Assembly: GCA_030123585.1 (NCBI GenBank)
Contig: CP126120.1
Span: 806,001 to 870,000 of the forward strand
DNA from: Rhodanobacteraceae bacterium
Lineage (GTDB): Bacteria; Pseudomonadota; Gammaproteobacteria; Xanthomonadales; Rhodanobacteraceae
DNA length: 64,000 bases
Direction of reading: 5' to 3'
The translations under genes and the position numbers were made by a program. The first letter of the stretch is position 1. The number at the start of each line of letters is the position of its first letter. Positions 56,231-64,000 of this stretch are shown here, piece by piece. The notes under the pieces were generated by a model, which saw only the letters and a list, made by a program, of their open reading frames with translations, had not been told where the DNA came from and did no database searches.

Positions 56231-56325
56231 GCTCTTCGCACCAGTCCGTGTCGTTATGCCGAACCGCGGTTCGGGACCGGTGCCCCAAAGGCATCTAAAC
56301 GCTCAACGAAATCAGGGAGGAAGTC

Positions 56326-56796
56326 ATGCTGGCATTCCCGATCATGGCGGTGTTGGCAGCCAACGCGGCCGCGCAGTTTCCAGATGGCTTCACCGCGCAC
56401 TGCACGAAGGGCGTGGAAACCACTGCCGTATTCAGTGACAAAGACCCCTCGCATCCGTCACTGAATCCGTTCCAGCCGGACGATTACAATCTCACCCTGT
56501 CGTATCGAAATGGACGCTTCTCGGTGGAATTGGCGGGTGCCGACTTCATGGTCGTGCAGACCAACGATGGCAACCATCATGATTTCAATCTCGTGGTACT
56601 CAAGTCCGAACCGGGCGATCTGGTGCTTTCAGTCCAGACGTCCGCCTGGGGACACTCGCTGACTGTTTACCACTTGCGATACGCGGGACAGAATGGTGCG
56701 CTGACGATCGCCAAGACGAATTATTACGGTCATGACTTTGACGAGACATCCTTGAGTGTCCTGTCATGCAAGATCGGAGCACAACCTTCTTCGTGA
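56326..56796 (+). CDS. Small secreted protein of unknown function
   Basis: 156 residues with a short signal peptide (MLAFPIMAVLAANAAAQ) and a mature part rich in beta strands (DDYNLTLSYRNGRFSVELAG, GDLVLSVQTSAWGHSLTVYHL). Two Cys (HCTKG near residue 26 and SCKIG near 149) could form a disulfide joining the ends. GGGAGG before ATG 56326. No family recognised. tpm begins 19 bp after its stop. Confidence 0.75.
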   Translation: MLAFPIMAVLAANAAAQFPDGFTAHCTKGVETTAVFSDKDPSHPSLNPFQPDDYNLTLSYRNGRFSVELAGADFMVVQTNDGNHHDFNLVVLKSEPGDLVLSVQTSAWGHSLTVYHLRYAGQNGALTIAKTNYYGHDFDETSLSVLSCKIGAQPSS

Positions 56797-56815
56797 CTCG
56801 GTTTGGGGCCAACAG

Positions 56816-57496
56816 ATGAAAGCCGAGTATTGGCTGCAACGCTGGCGCGAAGGCCGCACCGGTTGGCACCGCGACGAAGTGATGCCGTTGCTGGTGCAAC
56901 ATTGGCCGGCGCTGGATGTCCCACGCGGCACGCGGGTGCTGGTGCCGCTGTGCGGAAAGTCGCTGGACATGCCCTGGCTGGCATCGCAGGGGCTGCGTGT
57001 GCTCGGCGTCGATGTTTCGCCAATCGCCGTGGAGTCGTTCCTGGCCGAGAACCACCTGCACGCGCGCACCAGCGCGGCGTCCGAGGGAACCCATTACCGG
57101 GTCACCAACGCACCGGACGGCGGCGGCATCGAGATCATCAACGGCGACGTGTTCAAGCTCAATCCGGCGACCATCGCCAACTGTCATGCGTTTTACGACC
57201 GTGCCGCGCTGATCGCCTTCCCCACTCCGATGCGCGATCGTCTCGCGCGCGAGGTTTACTCGAAACTTCCCGCGGGCGCGCGCGGTCTCCTGATCACGCT
57301 GGATTATCCGGCGAATGAAATGGAAGGGCCGCCTTTCAGCGTGGACGAAGACGAAGTGCACCGATTGTTCGACGCGGAGTGGGACATTGGGCAACTGGAG
57401 TACCGCGACATCCTGGCATCGCAACCATCGTTTTCCGAACAAGGGGTCACGGCGTTGCACACGGGCGTGTACGCGCTGACGCGGCGCGCGGACTGA
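56816..57496 (+). CDS. tpm: Thiopurine S-methyltransferase family protein
   Basis: 226 residues, SAM-dependent. WLQRWREGRTGWHRDEVMPLL at the N-terminus, VLVPLCGKSLDMPWLASQG (SAM motif I) and YDRAALIAFPTPMRDRLA are the bacterial TPMT blocks. In bacteria these enzymes methylate selenium and tellurium compounds; the native substrate here is not known. ATG 56816, convergent with the MFS gene. Confidence 0.93.
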   Translation: MKAEYWLQRWREGRTGWHRDEVMPLLVQHWPALDVPRGTRVLVPLCGKSLDMPWLASQGLRVLGVDVSPIAVESFLAENHLHARTSAASEGTHYRVTNAPDGGGIEIINGDVFKLNPATIANCHAFYDRAALIAFPTPMRDRLAREVYSKLPAGARGLLITLDYPANEMEGPPFSVDEDEVHRLFDAEWDIGQLEYRDILASQPSFSEQGVTALHTGVYALTRRAD

Positions 57497-57560
57497 GCAC
57501 GATCACCGCATCCAGTCGCAGGCTTGCAGGCGCTCGCCGCAACGACGCGCAAACGCCGAT

Positions 57561-58835
57561 TCAAGGCATCGCACCGCGACTCATCGGCGTCGGCGGCGTC
57601 GCCGTGCTTTGCGGCAACGGCGGCAGCCGGTACAACCCCAACGCGATCGCGAGCCCGGCCAGCGTCATCGCGCCGACGAACACGATGATGCCGTTCCATC
57701 CATCGGCGGCGTAGAACAATCCGCCGCACGCGCCGGCGATGCTGGAGCCCATGTAATAGCAGAACAGGTACAGCGACGACGCGTGCGCCTTGGCCGCGCC
57801 GGCACGCCGTCCCACCCAACTGCTGACCACGGAATGGCCGCCGAAGAACCCGAAGGTCAACGCGATCACGCCGAGCAGCACCGCCCACAACGGCGAGAAC
57901 GCGGTCAGCAACGTGCCCGCCAGCATCAGCGCCAGCATCGTCCACAGCACCTTGCGCCTGCCGAGCTTGCCGGCGAGATGCCCGACCCACGGCGAACTGA
58001 AGGTGCCGATCAGGTAGATCACGAAGATCGCGCCGACCGCCGCCTGGCTCAGGTTGTACGGCGGCGCCAGCAAGCGGTAACCGATGTAGTTGTAGATGGT
58101 GACGAAGGCGCCGAGCAGCAAAAAACCTTCGGCGAACAGCCACGGCAACCCGCGGTCGCGGAAGATCACGCCGAGCCGTTCCCCCAGCGCGCGCCAATGC
58201 AGGGGTTGCGGTTTGAAATGCCGGGATGGCGGCAGCAGGCGCCAGAAGGCCAGCGCGCACGCGACGCCGATCGCCGCGACCACGGTCACGCCCACGCGCC
58301 ACCCCGCGAAATCGGTCAGCACGCCGGTGATCAGACGGCCGCTCATGCCGCCGATCGCGTTGCCGCTGATGTACAGGCCCATGCCGAGGCCGATCGAGGC
58401 GATGTCCATTTCCTCGGCCAGATACGTCATCGCGACCGCGGGCAATCCGCTCAGCGTCAAACCCAGCAGCGCGCGCACGAACAGCAACGCAGTCCAGTCG
58501 GGCATCCACGCCGAGACCAGCACCAGCAACGCCGACGACACCAGCGAGCCGACCATGACCGGCTTGCGTCCCCACGCATCGGAAAGCGCGCCCGCGAACA
58601 GCATCCCGAACGCCAGCACGAAGGTGGTCAGCGACAGCGACAACGCGCTGACGGCCTCGCTCACCCCGTAATCGCGGGAGAACTCCGGCAGCAGCGGCTG
58701 CACGCAATACAGCAGGCCGAAGGTGGCGAAACCCGCCGCGAACAATGCCCAGTTGACGCGCCGGAATTCGGGCGTGCCGTGGTGGATGAAATCCTGCGGC
58801 GGCAAGCCGCGCTGCGGCGCGTGGCGCGTATCCAT
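57561..58835 (-). CDS. MFS transporter (YnfM-like)
   Basis: 424 residues with 12 predicted helices. GALSDAWGRKPVM is the MFS signature after helix 2 and LAGKLGRRKVL its repeat after helix 8. The sequence pattern (LYCVQPLLPEFSRDYGVS, GLTLSGLPAVAMTYLAEE) is that of the YnfM/AraJ-like drug:H+ antiporter subgroup. Probable exporter of an unknown compound; single gene. Confidence 0.92.
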   Translation of the reverse strand: MDTRHAPQRGLPPQDFIHHGTPEFRRVNWALFAAGFATFGLLYCVQPLLPEFSRDYGVSEAVSALSLSLTTFVLAFGMLFAGALSDAWGRKPVMVGSLVSSALLVLVSAWMPDWTALLFVRALLGLTLSGLPAVAMTYLAEEMDIASIGLGMGLYISGNAIGGMSGRLITGVLTDFAGWRVGVTVVAAIGVACALAFWRLLPPSRHFKPQPLHWRALGERLGVIFRDRGLPWLFAEGFLLLGAFVTIYNYIGYRLLAPPYNLSQAAVGAIFVIYLIGTFSSPWVGHLAGKLGRRKVLWTMLALMLAGTLLTAFSPLWAVLLGVIALTFGFFGGHSVVSSWVGRRAGAAKAHASSLYLFCYYMGSSIAGACGGLFYAADGWNGIIVFVGAMTLAGLAIALGLYRLPPLPQSTATPPTPMSRGAMP

Positions 58836-58917
58836 CCGCGCATCTTACGGCATGCCGAAGCGATGCTCCGCGCGGCGCGTCGTGGCACGACTCCGCCACC
58901 GCTACGGCAACACCGCG

Positions 58918-59106
58918 TCAGCGATAACGCCAATGGCCGCGCACCCACACGCCGCCATACCAGTAACCCGGCACCCATACGGCGGCCGGCACGGGCGCCA
59001 CCGCGACCACACGTGCGCGCGGCGGCGCGATCACGCAACCGCCGAGCGCCAGACAGGCCGTGGACAATCCCGCGAGCAACAACAAACCGGCTATGCAACG
59101 TTGCAT
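58918..59106 (-). CDS. YXWGXW repeat-containing small lipoprotein
   Basis: 62 residues: signal LLLLAGLSTACLALGGC with the lipobox ending LGGC (a second Cys upstream), then VWVPGYWYGGVWVRGHWRYR, the Trp/Tyr-rich repeat of this proteobacterial family. Function unknown; outer-membrane location is likely from the lipobox. ATG 59106; an upstream in-frame start adds eight residues. Confidence 0.82.
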   Translation of the reverse strand: MQRCIAGLLLLAGLSTACLALGGCVIAPPRARVVAVAPVPAAVWVPGYWYGGVWVRGHWRYR

Positions 59107-59209
59107 GATGCGTCTCCGTGGTCGATTCACGACGGAAACGCCGCGCGGTCATGCGACGTTGACGCCTGCTGTCGTGCGCAATGGAAAACGTTCAGCCAGA
59201 CACGCCTCC

Positions 59210-60199
<990 letters not shown>

Positions 60200-60448
60200 G
60201 GCGTTGCTCCTCGCGGAAAACAGGGATTGTGCGCCGATCCCGCCGCGCCTCGATAGCCCCGGCGGAGAACGTGTCAACGCCAGGCCCGCACGCGCGTTGA
60301 GAGCGGGACAAGCCGGTTCACGGTCAGGCGAACCTGACCGATCTCTGTACGACAGACGGATGAGGTCGATCGCCCGCAAGCCGCGCGTCAACGGTCCGCC
60401 TCGATCAGTCGTTGTCGAACCGATCGCACCACCACAGGAGCACCCACG

Positions 60449-60961
60449 ATGCGCAAGACCCTTCTCGTTCCCATCCTTCTCGCTGCAGCCATCGGCTGCG
60501 CGCCGTTCGCGGCCGCCGTCGCACAGGGCGCCCCCGGCGCCGGCTGGCACGGACATCACGGCATGGCGATGGACGGCCACGTGTACGACAAGCTCAACCT
60601 GACCGATGCACAGCGCGCCCAGATCAAGCAACTGACGCAGCAGAGCTTCTCGCAAGCGAAATCGCAGAGGCAGGCGCTGCGGCAGGCGCACCAGGCATTC
60701 GAATCGGCGGTGCCCGGCAGCGCGGACTACCAGACCGCCGCCGGCAACCTGGGCGAGGCGGAAGCGGACGCCGCGCGCGCACGCGTGGCGCAGCAGGCCG
60801 ACCTGCGCGCGCAGATCTACCAGGTGCTGACGCCGGCGCAACGGGACCAGCTGGCACAGATCCGGCAGCAGCGGCAGGCGCGGATGCAGCAGTGGAAGGA
60901 ATTCCAGCAGCAGAATCCGCTGCCTCCGTCCGCAACTTCCGGCACCTCGTCTGCCCAATAA
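60449..60961 (+). CDS. Spy/CpxP-like periplasmic protein (LTXXQ)
   Basis: 170 residues: signal peptide ([17 protein letters not shown]), a His/Gly/Met patch ([13 protein letters not shown]) that may bind metal, then a helical body with two LTxxQ motifs (LTDAQ near 51, LTPAQ near 126). Spy and CpxP are envelope-stress proteins, a chaperone and a Cpx inhibitor respectively. Gln-rich C-terminus. No cpxAR or metal-efflux genes are adjacent. A perfect terminator follows. Confidence 0.88.
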   Translation: MRKTLLVPILLAAAIGCAPFAAAVAQGAPGAGWHGHHGMAMDGHVYDKLNLTDAQRAQIKQLTQQSFSQAKSQRQALRQAHQAFESAVPGSADYQTAAGNLGEAEADAARARVAQQADLRAQIYQVLTPAQRDQLAQIRQQRQARMQQWKEFQQQNPLPPSATSGTSSAQ

Positions 60962-60968
60962 CGCGACA

Positions 60969-61014
60969 CCTGCGGTCGCCGTCATTCGCGTAGCGACGGC
61001 GACCGCAGGTTTTT
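60969..61014 (+). terminator. Rho-independent terminator of the Spy-like gene
   Basis: Perfect 15-bp stem (60969-60983 with 60995-61009), 11-nt loop, then TTTTT. It reaches the stop codon of the convergent hutF. Confidence 0.92.
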
Positions 61015-62501
61015 CAAGTCGCCGACGCCAATTGCCCGAGCGTCGCGCGATAACGCGCGGCAATGCGATCTTCATCGCGATGCCGGAAATCGCGCACCAC
61101 CCATTCGCCGGCCGCCAGCACATCGCGCACCAGCGGCGCATTCCCGGCGAACAGGAAGGTGTCGATCACGCTGCGCTCGTCGCGCGCGACCAGCAGCGGC
61201 GAGGCGTCGTCCAGCACGATGACATCCGCACGTGCATCGCCGGGGGCAAGCCCCGCGGCGCGCCGGCCGCCCGACAGCGCCGCGCCCCACAACGTTTCGC
61301 CCACGCCGTCGCCGGGCCTGCGCGCCGCGATGTTGCGGTGACGGGTCGCGAGCCGCTGGCCGTATTCCAGCCAGCGCAACTCCTCGACCGGCGACACCGA
61401 AATATGCGAATCGGAACCGATGCCGAGCGCACCGTCGGCGTCGATGTACGCCGCCAGCGGAAACAGACCGTCGCCGAGATTGGCCTCGGTGGTCGGGCAC
61501 AGGCCGGCGACCGCACCGGACCGTGCAATCGCACGCATTTCCGCATCCTCCAGGTGCGTCGCGTGCACGAGGCACCAGCGCGCATCGACCTCGGCGTGGT
61601 CGAACAGCCATTGCACGGGCCGCGCGTTGCGGACGGCGAGGCAATCCTGCACCTCGCCGATCTGTTCGGCGATGTGGATGTGGATGGGTCGAAGTTGCTG
61701 CGCTTGCGCGATGCCTTGAATGGCATCGCGCGCAGCAACTGAGGAGAAGGCAGGATGCCGACTGGAAACAGCGCCATGGACGGCTACTTGCGATTCCGCC
61801 CCCACCCCAACCCTCCCCCGCGAGCGGGGGAGGGTTGGGGTGGGGGCGGCGGCATTGAGCACCTCGCGCATCGCCGCTTCCGGCACCGCGCGCAGCGAAT
61901 GCAGGGCGATACCGATGCGCAGCCGGTCCGATTCCAACGCGCGCAGCGATTCCAGCAACCGCAGATACGCGTCGACCGTCAAGCCGAAACGCCGCTGGCG
62001 CTCGGACAAGGGCCGTCCGTCGAAACCGCCGGTCATGTACAGCACCGGCAACAAGGTCAGTTCGATGCCTGCTTCGCGCGCGGCCTCGATGATCGCCTTC
62101 GACATCGCCGCGGGGTCGGCGTACGGCGCCCCATCGGGCGCGTTGTGCAGGTAGTGGAATTCGCAGACGTGGGTGTAGCCCGCCTTCAACATCTCGACGT
62201 ACAGTTGCGCCGCGATCGCGCGCAGTTCGTCCGGTCCGATCCGCGAGGCGAACGCGTACATCGTCTCGCGCCAGGTCCAGAACGAGTCGTCGCCCGGTCC
62301 GCGTTTCTCCGCCAGTCCCGCCATCGCACGCTGGAACGCGTGCGAATGCAGGTTCGGCATCCCCGGCAACGCGAAGCGCGCGCGCGTTTCGCCCACGTCG
62401 TGAATGACCACGTCGCGTTTCCAGCCCTGCGGCGTCCACGCGTGTTCGATACGCAACTCGCCTGCTGGCACGTTCGCTCCCGCGCCGCGTCGCGACGGCA
62501 C
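61014..62501 (-). CDS. hutF: Formimidoylglutamate deiminase
   Basis: Converts N-formimidoyl-glutamate to N-formyl-glutamate in the five-step histidine route. 495 residues of the amidohydrolase fold. Metal ligands: His52 and His54 in NLHSHAFQ, His in IHIHIAEQ, and Asp in [12 protein letters not shown]. Family members are about 450 residues; the extra ~45-50 are a Pro/Arg/Gly-rich stretch (~217-268) whose first part comes from a palindromic repeat (61797-61848) read in frame. It falls between ALHSLRAV and IHIHIAEQ, probably in a surface loop. GTG start; divergent from hutI. Confidence 0.93.
   Translation of the reverse strand: MPSRRGAGANVPAGELRIEHAWTPQGWKRDVVIHDVGETRARFALPGMPNLHSHAFQRAMAGLAEKRGPGDDSFWTWRETMYAFASRIGPDELRAIAAQLYVEMLKAGYTHVCEFHYLHNAPDGAPYADPAAMSKAIIEAAREAGIELTLLPVLYMTGGFDGRPLSERQRRFGLTVDAYLRLLESLRALESDRLRIGIALHSLRAVPEAAMREVLNAAAPTPTLPRSRGRVGVGAESQVAVHGAVSSRHPAFSSVAARDAIQGIAQAQQLRPIHIHIAEQIGEVQDCLAVRNARPVQWLFDHAEVDARWCLVHATHLEDAEMRAIARSGAVAGLCPTTEANLGDGLFPLAAYIDADGALGIGSDSHISVSPVEELRWLEYGQRLATRHRNIAARRPGDGVGETLWGAALSGGRRAAGLAPGDARADVIVLDDASPLLVARDERSVIDTFLFAGNAPLVRDVLAAGEWVVRDFRHRDEDRIAARYRATLGQLASAT
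61797..61848. repeat. 25-bp perfect palindrome inside hutF
   Basis: Arms 61797-61821 and 61824-61848 are perfectly complementary with a GA spacer. The arms are runs of C (or G) interrupted by A (or T). In frame on the minus strand it gives [15 protein letters not shown], a coding product of palindromic repeats in several proteobacteria. Confidence 0.9.
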
Positions 62502-62563
62502 TGTTAGGATGCGGCCATTGTGACACGCGGCCGGCAGCGTCGCCGCGAAACCATACGTCCGCC

Positions 62564-63787
62564 ATGACCGAACCCTGGGATCACCTGCTGCTGGACTGCA
62601 CGCTGGCCACGCTCTCGGGCAGAGACTACGGCCTCGTCGAGAACGCGGTGCTGGGTTGGCGCAACGGCTTGATCACGTTCGCCGGTCCGATGCAGGCATT
62701 GCCGGGCAAACCAGAAGCCCTGGCGGCGCAAATCGAATCCGTGCACGGCGCGCTGGTGACGCCGGGGCTGGTCGATTGCCACACGCACGCGGTGTTCGCC
62801 GGCGACCGCGCCAACGAATTCGAGATGCGCCTCGAAGGCGCGGACTACGAAGCGATCGCGCGCGCCGGCGGCGGGATACTTTCCACTGTGCGCGCCACCC
62901 GCGCCGCGTCCGAAGACGAGTTGTTCGAGCAATCCATTCCGCGGGCACGCACGCTCCTGCGCGACGGCGTCACCACGCTCGAGATCAAGTCCGGCTACGG
63001 GCTGGATCTCGATGCCGAACTGAAAATGCTGCGCGTCGCGCGCCGGATCGGCGAAGTGCTGGGCATCACGGTCAAGACCACCTTCCTTGGCTTGCACGCG
63101 CTGCCGCCCGAATTCAGGGACCGGCGCGGGGATTACGTCGCCCTGGTCTGCGATGAATGGCTGCCGCGCGTGATGGAAGCAACCCTCGCCGACGCCGTGG
63201 ATGCATTCTGCGAGGGCATCGCGTTCACGCCCGACGAGGTGCGGCACTGCTTCGAGCGCGCGCGTGAACTCGGGCTGCCGGTGAAACTGCATGCCGACCA
63301 GTTGTCCGACCGCGGCGGCGGCGCGCTCGCGGCATCCTTCAACGGGTTGTCGGCCGACCATCTCGAATGCACGGGCGAAGACGGCGTCGCGGCGATGGCG
63401 CGTGCCGGCAGCGTCGCGGTGCTTTTACCGGGCAGTTTCTACGCGCTGCGCGAAACGCGGCTGCCGCCGATCGCGGCCTTCCGCGAACGCGGCGTGCCGA
63501 TGGCCGTCGCGACCGACCTCAACCCCGGCACCTCGCCGCTGCGCTCGCTGCGGCTGGCGATGTCGATGGCCTGCACCCTGTTCCGCTTGACGCCCGTCGA
63601 GGCGCTGCGCGGCGTGACCGTCAATGCCGCCCGCGCGTTGGGACTGCACGATCGCGGCTCGCTGGCAGTCGGACAGCGTGCCGACGTGGTGGTCTGGAAC
63701 GCCCGCCAGCCCGCCGAGCTCGCGTACTGGATCGGCGGTGCGCTGGCCGCACGCGTGTTCGTGGGCGGCGTCGAGGCCCACGCATAG
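62564..63787 (+). CDS. hutI: Imidazolonepropionase
   Basis: Opens imidazolonepropionate to formimidoylglutamate, third step of histidine breakdown. 407 residues, standard length. Zinc ligands His73 and His75 in [12 protein letters not shown], then [21 protein letters not shown] (His) and [10 protein letters not shown] (Asp). ATG 62564 is 62 bp from the hutF start, so one shared upstream region controls both. Its substrate is the product of HutU and its product feeds HutF. Confidence 0.96.
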   Translation: MTEPWDHLLLDCTLATLSGRDYGLVENAVLGWRNGLITFAGPMQALPGKPEALAAQIESVHGALVTPGLVDCHTHAVFAGDRANEFEMRLEGADYEAIARAGGGILSTVRATRAASEDELFEQSIPRARTLLRDGVTTLEIKSGYGLDLDAELKMLRVARRIGEVLGITVKTTFLGLHALPPEFRDRRGDYVALVCDEWLPRVMEATLADAVDAFCEGIAFTPDEVRHCFERARELGLPVKLHADQLSDRGGGALAASFNGLSADHLECTGEDGVAAMARAGSVAVLLPGSFYALRETRLPPIAAFRERGVPMAVATDLNPGTSPLRSLRLAMSMACTLFRLTPVEALRGVTVNAARALGLHDRGSLAVGQRADVVVWNARQPAELAYWIGGALAARVFVGGVEAHA

Positions 63788-63799
63788 CCCGCGCAACAA

Positions 63800-63823
63800 A
63801 AAGGCCCCGCGAACGGGGCCTTT
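63800..63823. terminator. Hairpin terminator after hutI
   Basis: AAAGGCCCCG (63800-63809), loop CGAA, CGGGGCCTTT (63814-63823), flanked by A and T runs; likely serves hutI and the convergent lysine-rich gene. Confidence 0.85.
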
Positions 63824-63844
63824 CTGCGTCAGCACGTCGAATGC

Positions 63845-64000
63845 TCAGGCCGACTTCTTCGACGCTGCCTTCTTCGCGGGGGCCTTTTTGGCCGGAACCT
63901 TGGCGGCCGGCTTGGCGGCCTTGGCCGTGGTGCCCTTCACCGCCGCCTTCGATTTCGGCGAATGTGGACGGGTGTTGCCGTGGCTGCCAGCGTAGATCTT
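63845..64000 (-). CDS. Lysine/alanine-rich C-terminal tail of an unidentified protein (cut by window edge)
   Basis: 51 C-terminal codons are present. After KIYAGSHGNTRPHSPKSK the sequence becomes KAAKPAAKVPAKKAPAKKAA, ending KKSA. Such tails occur on histone H1-like proteins, topoisomerase I and other nucleic-acid-binding proteins of this group. The body of the protein is outside the window, so no name is given. Confidence 0.7.
   Translation of the reverse strand, partial: KIYAGSHGNTRPHSPKSKAAVKGTTAKAAKPAAKVPAKKAPAKKAASKKSA

Overview
The window is a GC-rich (roughly two-thirds G+C by eye) chromosomal segment of a gammaproteobacterium, most likely Xanthomonadales/Lysobacterales and plausibly Rhodanobacteraceae. 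That placement is inferred from the pcnB-folK-ribF-ileS and dapA/gcvR/bcp gene order, the Oar-like TonB-dependent receptor, the TPR-sulfotransferases, the flavin-dependent tryptophan-halogenase homologue and the many short palindromic repeats of the GTCATTCCGG type. No plasmid, phage or conjugation genes were seen. The genes are mostly housekeeping and metabolic, with a more accessory stretch at about 36-54 kb.

Layout. 1-4.2 kb (minus): pcnB-folK-ribF-ileS, tightly packed; ileS runs off the left edge. 4.2-9.1 kb: tRNA-Glu(CTC), ferredoxin fdxA, dapA with a BamC-like lipoprotein gene, divergent gcvR, then bcp and a PIN-PhoH ATPase. 9.2-17.3 kb: thiD, an exported amidase, a tRNA-Ser(CGA) whose 5' end is duplicated 150 bp upstream, an MltD-type transglycosylase, a HerA-like ATPase, greB and rimO. 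17.4-22.7 kb: a seven-gene run (dienelactone hydrolase, HIT protein, pxpB, pxpC, pxpA, DUF969, DUF979) joined by 4-bp stop/start overlaps at its centre. It encodes ATP-dependent 5-oxoprolinase and a probable membrane partner. 22.7-27.1 kb: a CadC-like regulator with TPRs, a divergent secreted beta-repeat protein, and pcp (pyroglutamyl peptidase), whose product 5-oxoproline is the substrate of PxpABC. 27.1-29.6 kb: a lipoprotein, dcd and the Fe-S carrier mrp. 29.7-35.7 kb: exported or cell-surface proteins (a beta-barrel candidate, an M20 carboxypeptidase, DUF2147, an Ntn-hydrolase acylase) with an ATP-grasp protein between them.

36-44 kb: a TonB-dependent receptor gene broken by a one-base frameshift in a G6 run lies between two paralogous TPR-sulfotransferases. 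A BrnA antitoxin with an internally deleted BrnT partner sits beside the second. 44-50 kb: class A beta-lactamase, old yellow enzyme, msrB-msrA, a nest of tandem palindromic repeats, an alcohol dehydrogenase, and a Phd/RelE toxin-antitoxin pair with a clear operator. 50-54 kb: a secreted protein, an orphan halogenase homologue, and a membrane-protein/XRE-repressor pair whose promoter is covered by two operator palindromes. 54-64 kb: hutU, a Tat-exported beta-carbonic anhydrase, tpm, an MFS exporter, an aldo-keto reductase, a Spy-like protein and the divergent pair hutF/hutI. Together with hutU these cover three steps of the formylglutamate route of histidine breakdown; hutH and hutG are not in the window.

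Short palindromic repeats have spread through the intergenic spaces and in two places (pxpB, hutF) lie in frame inside coding sequence.
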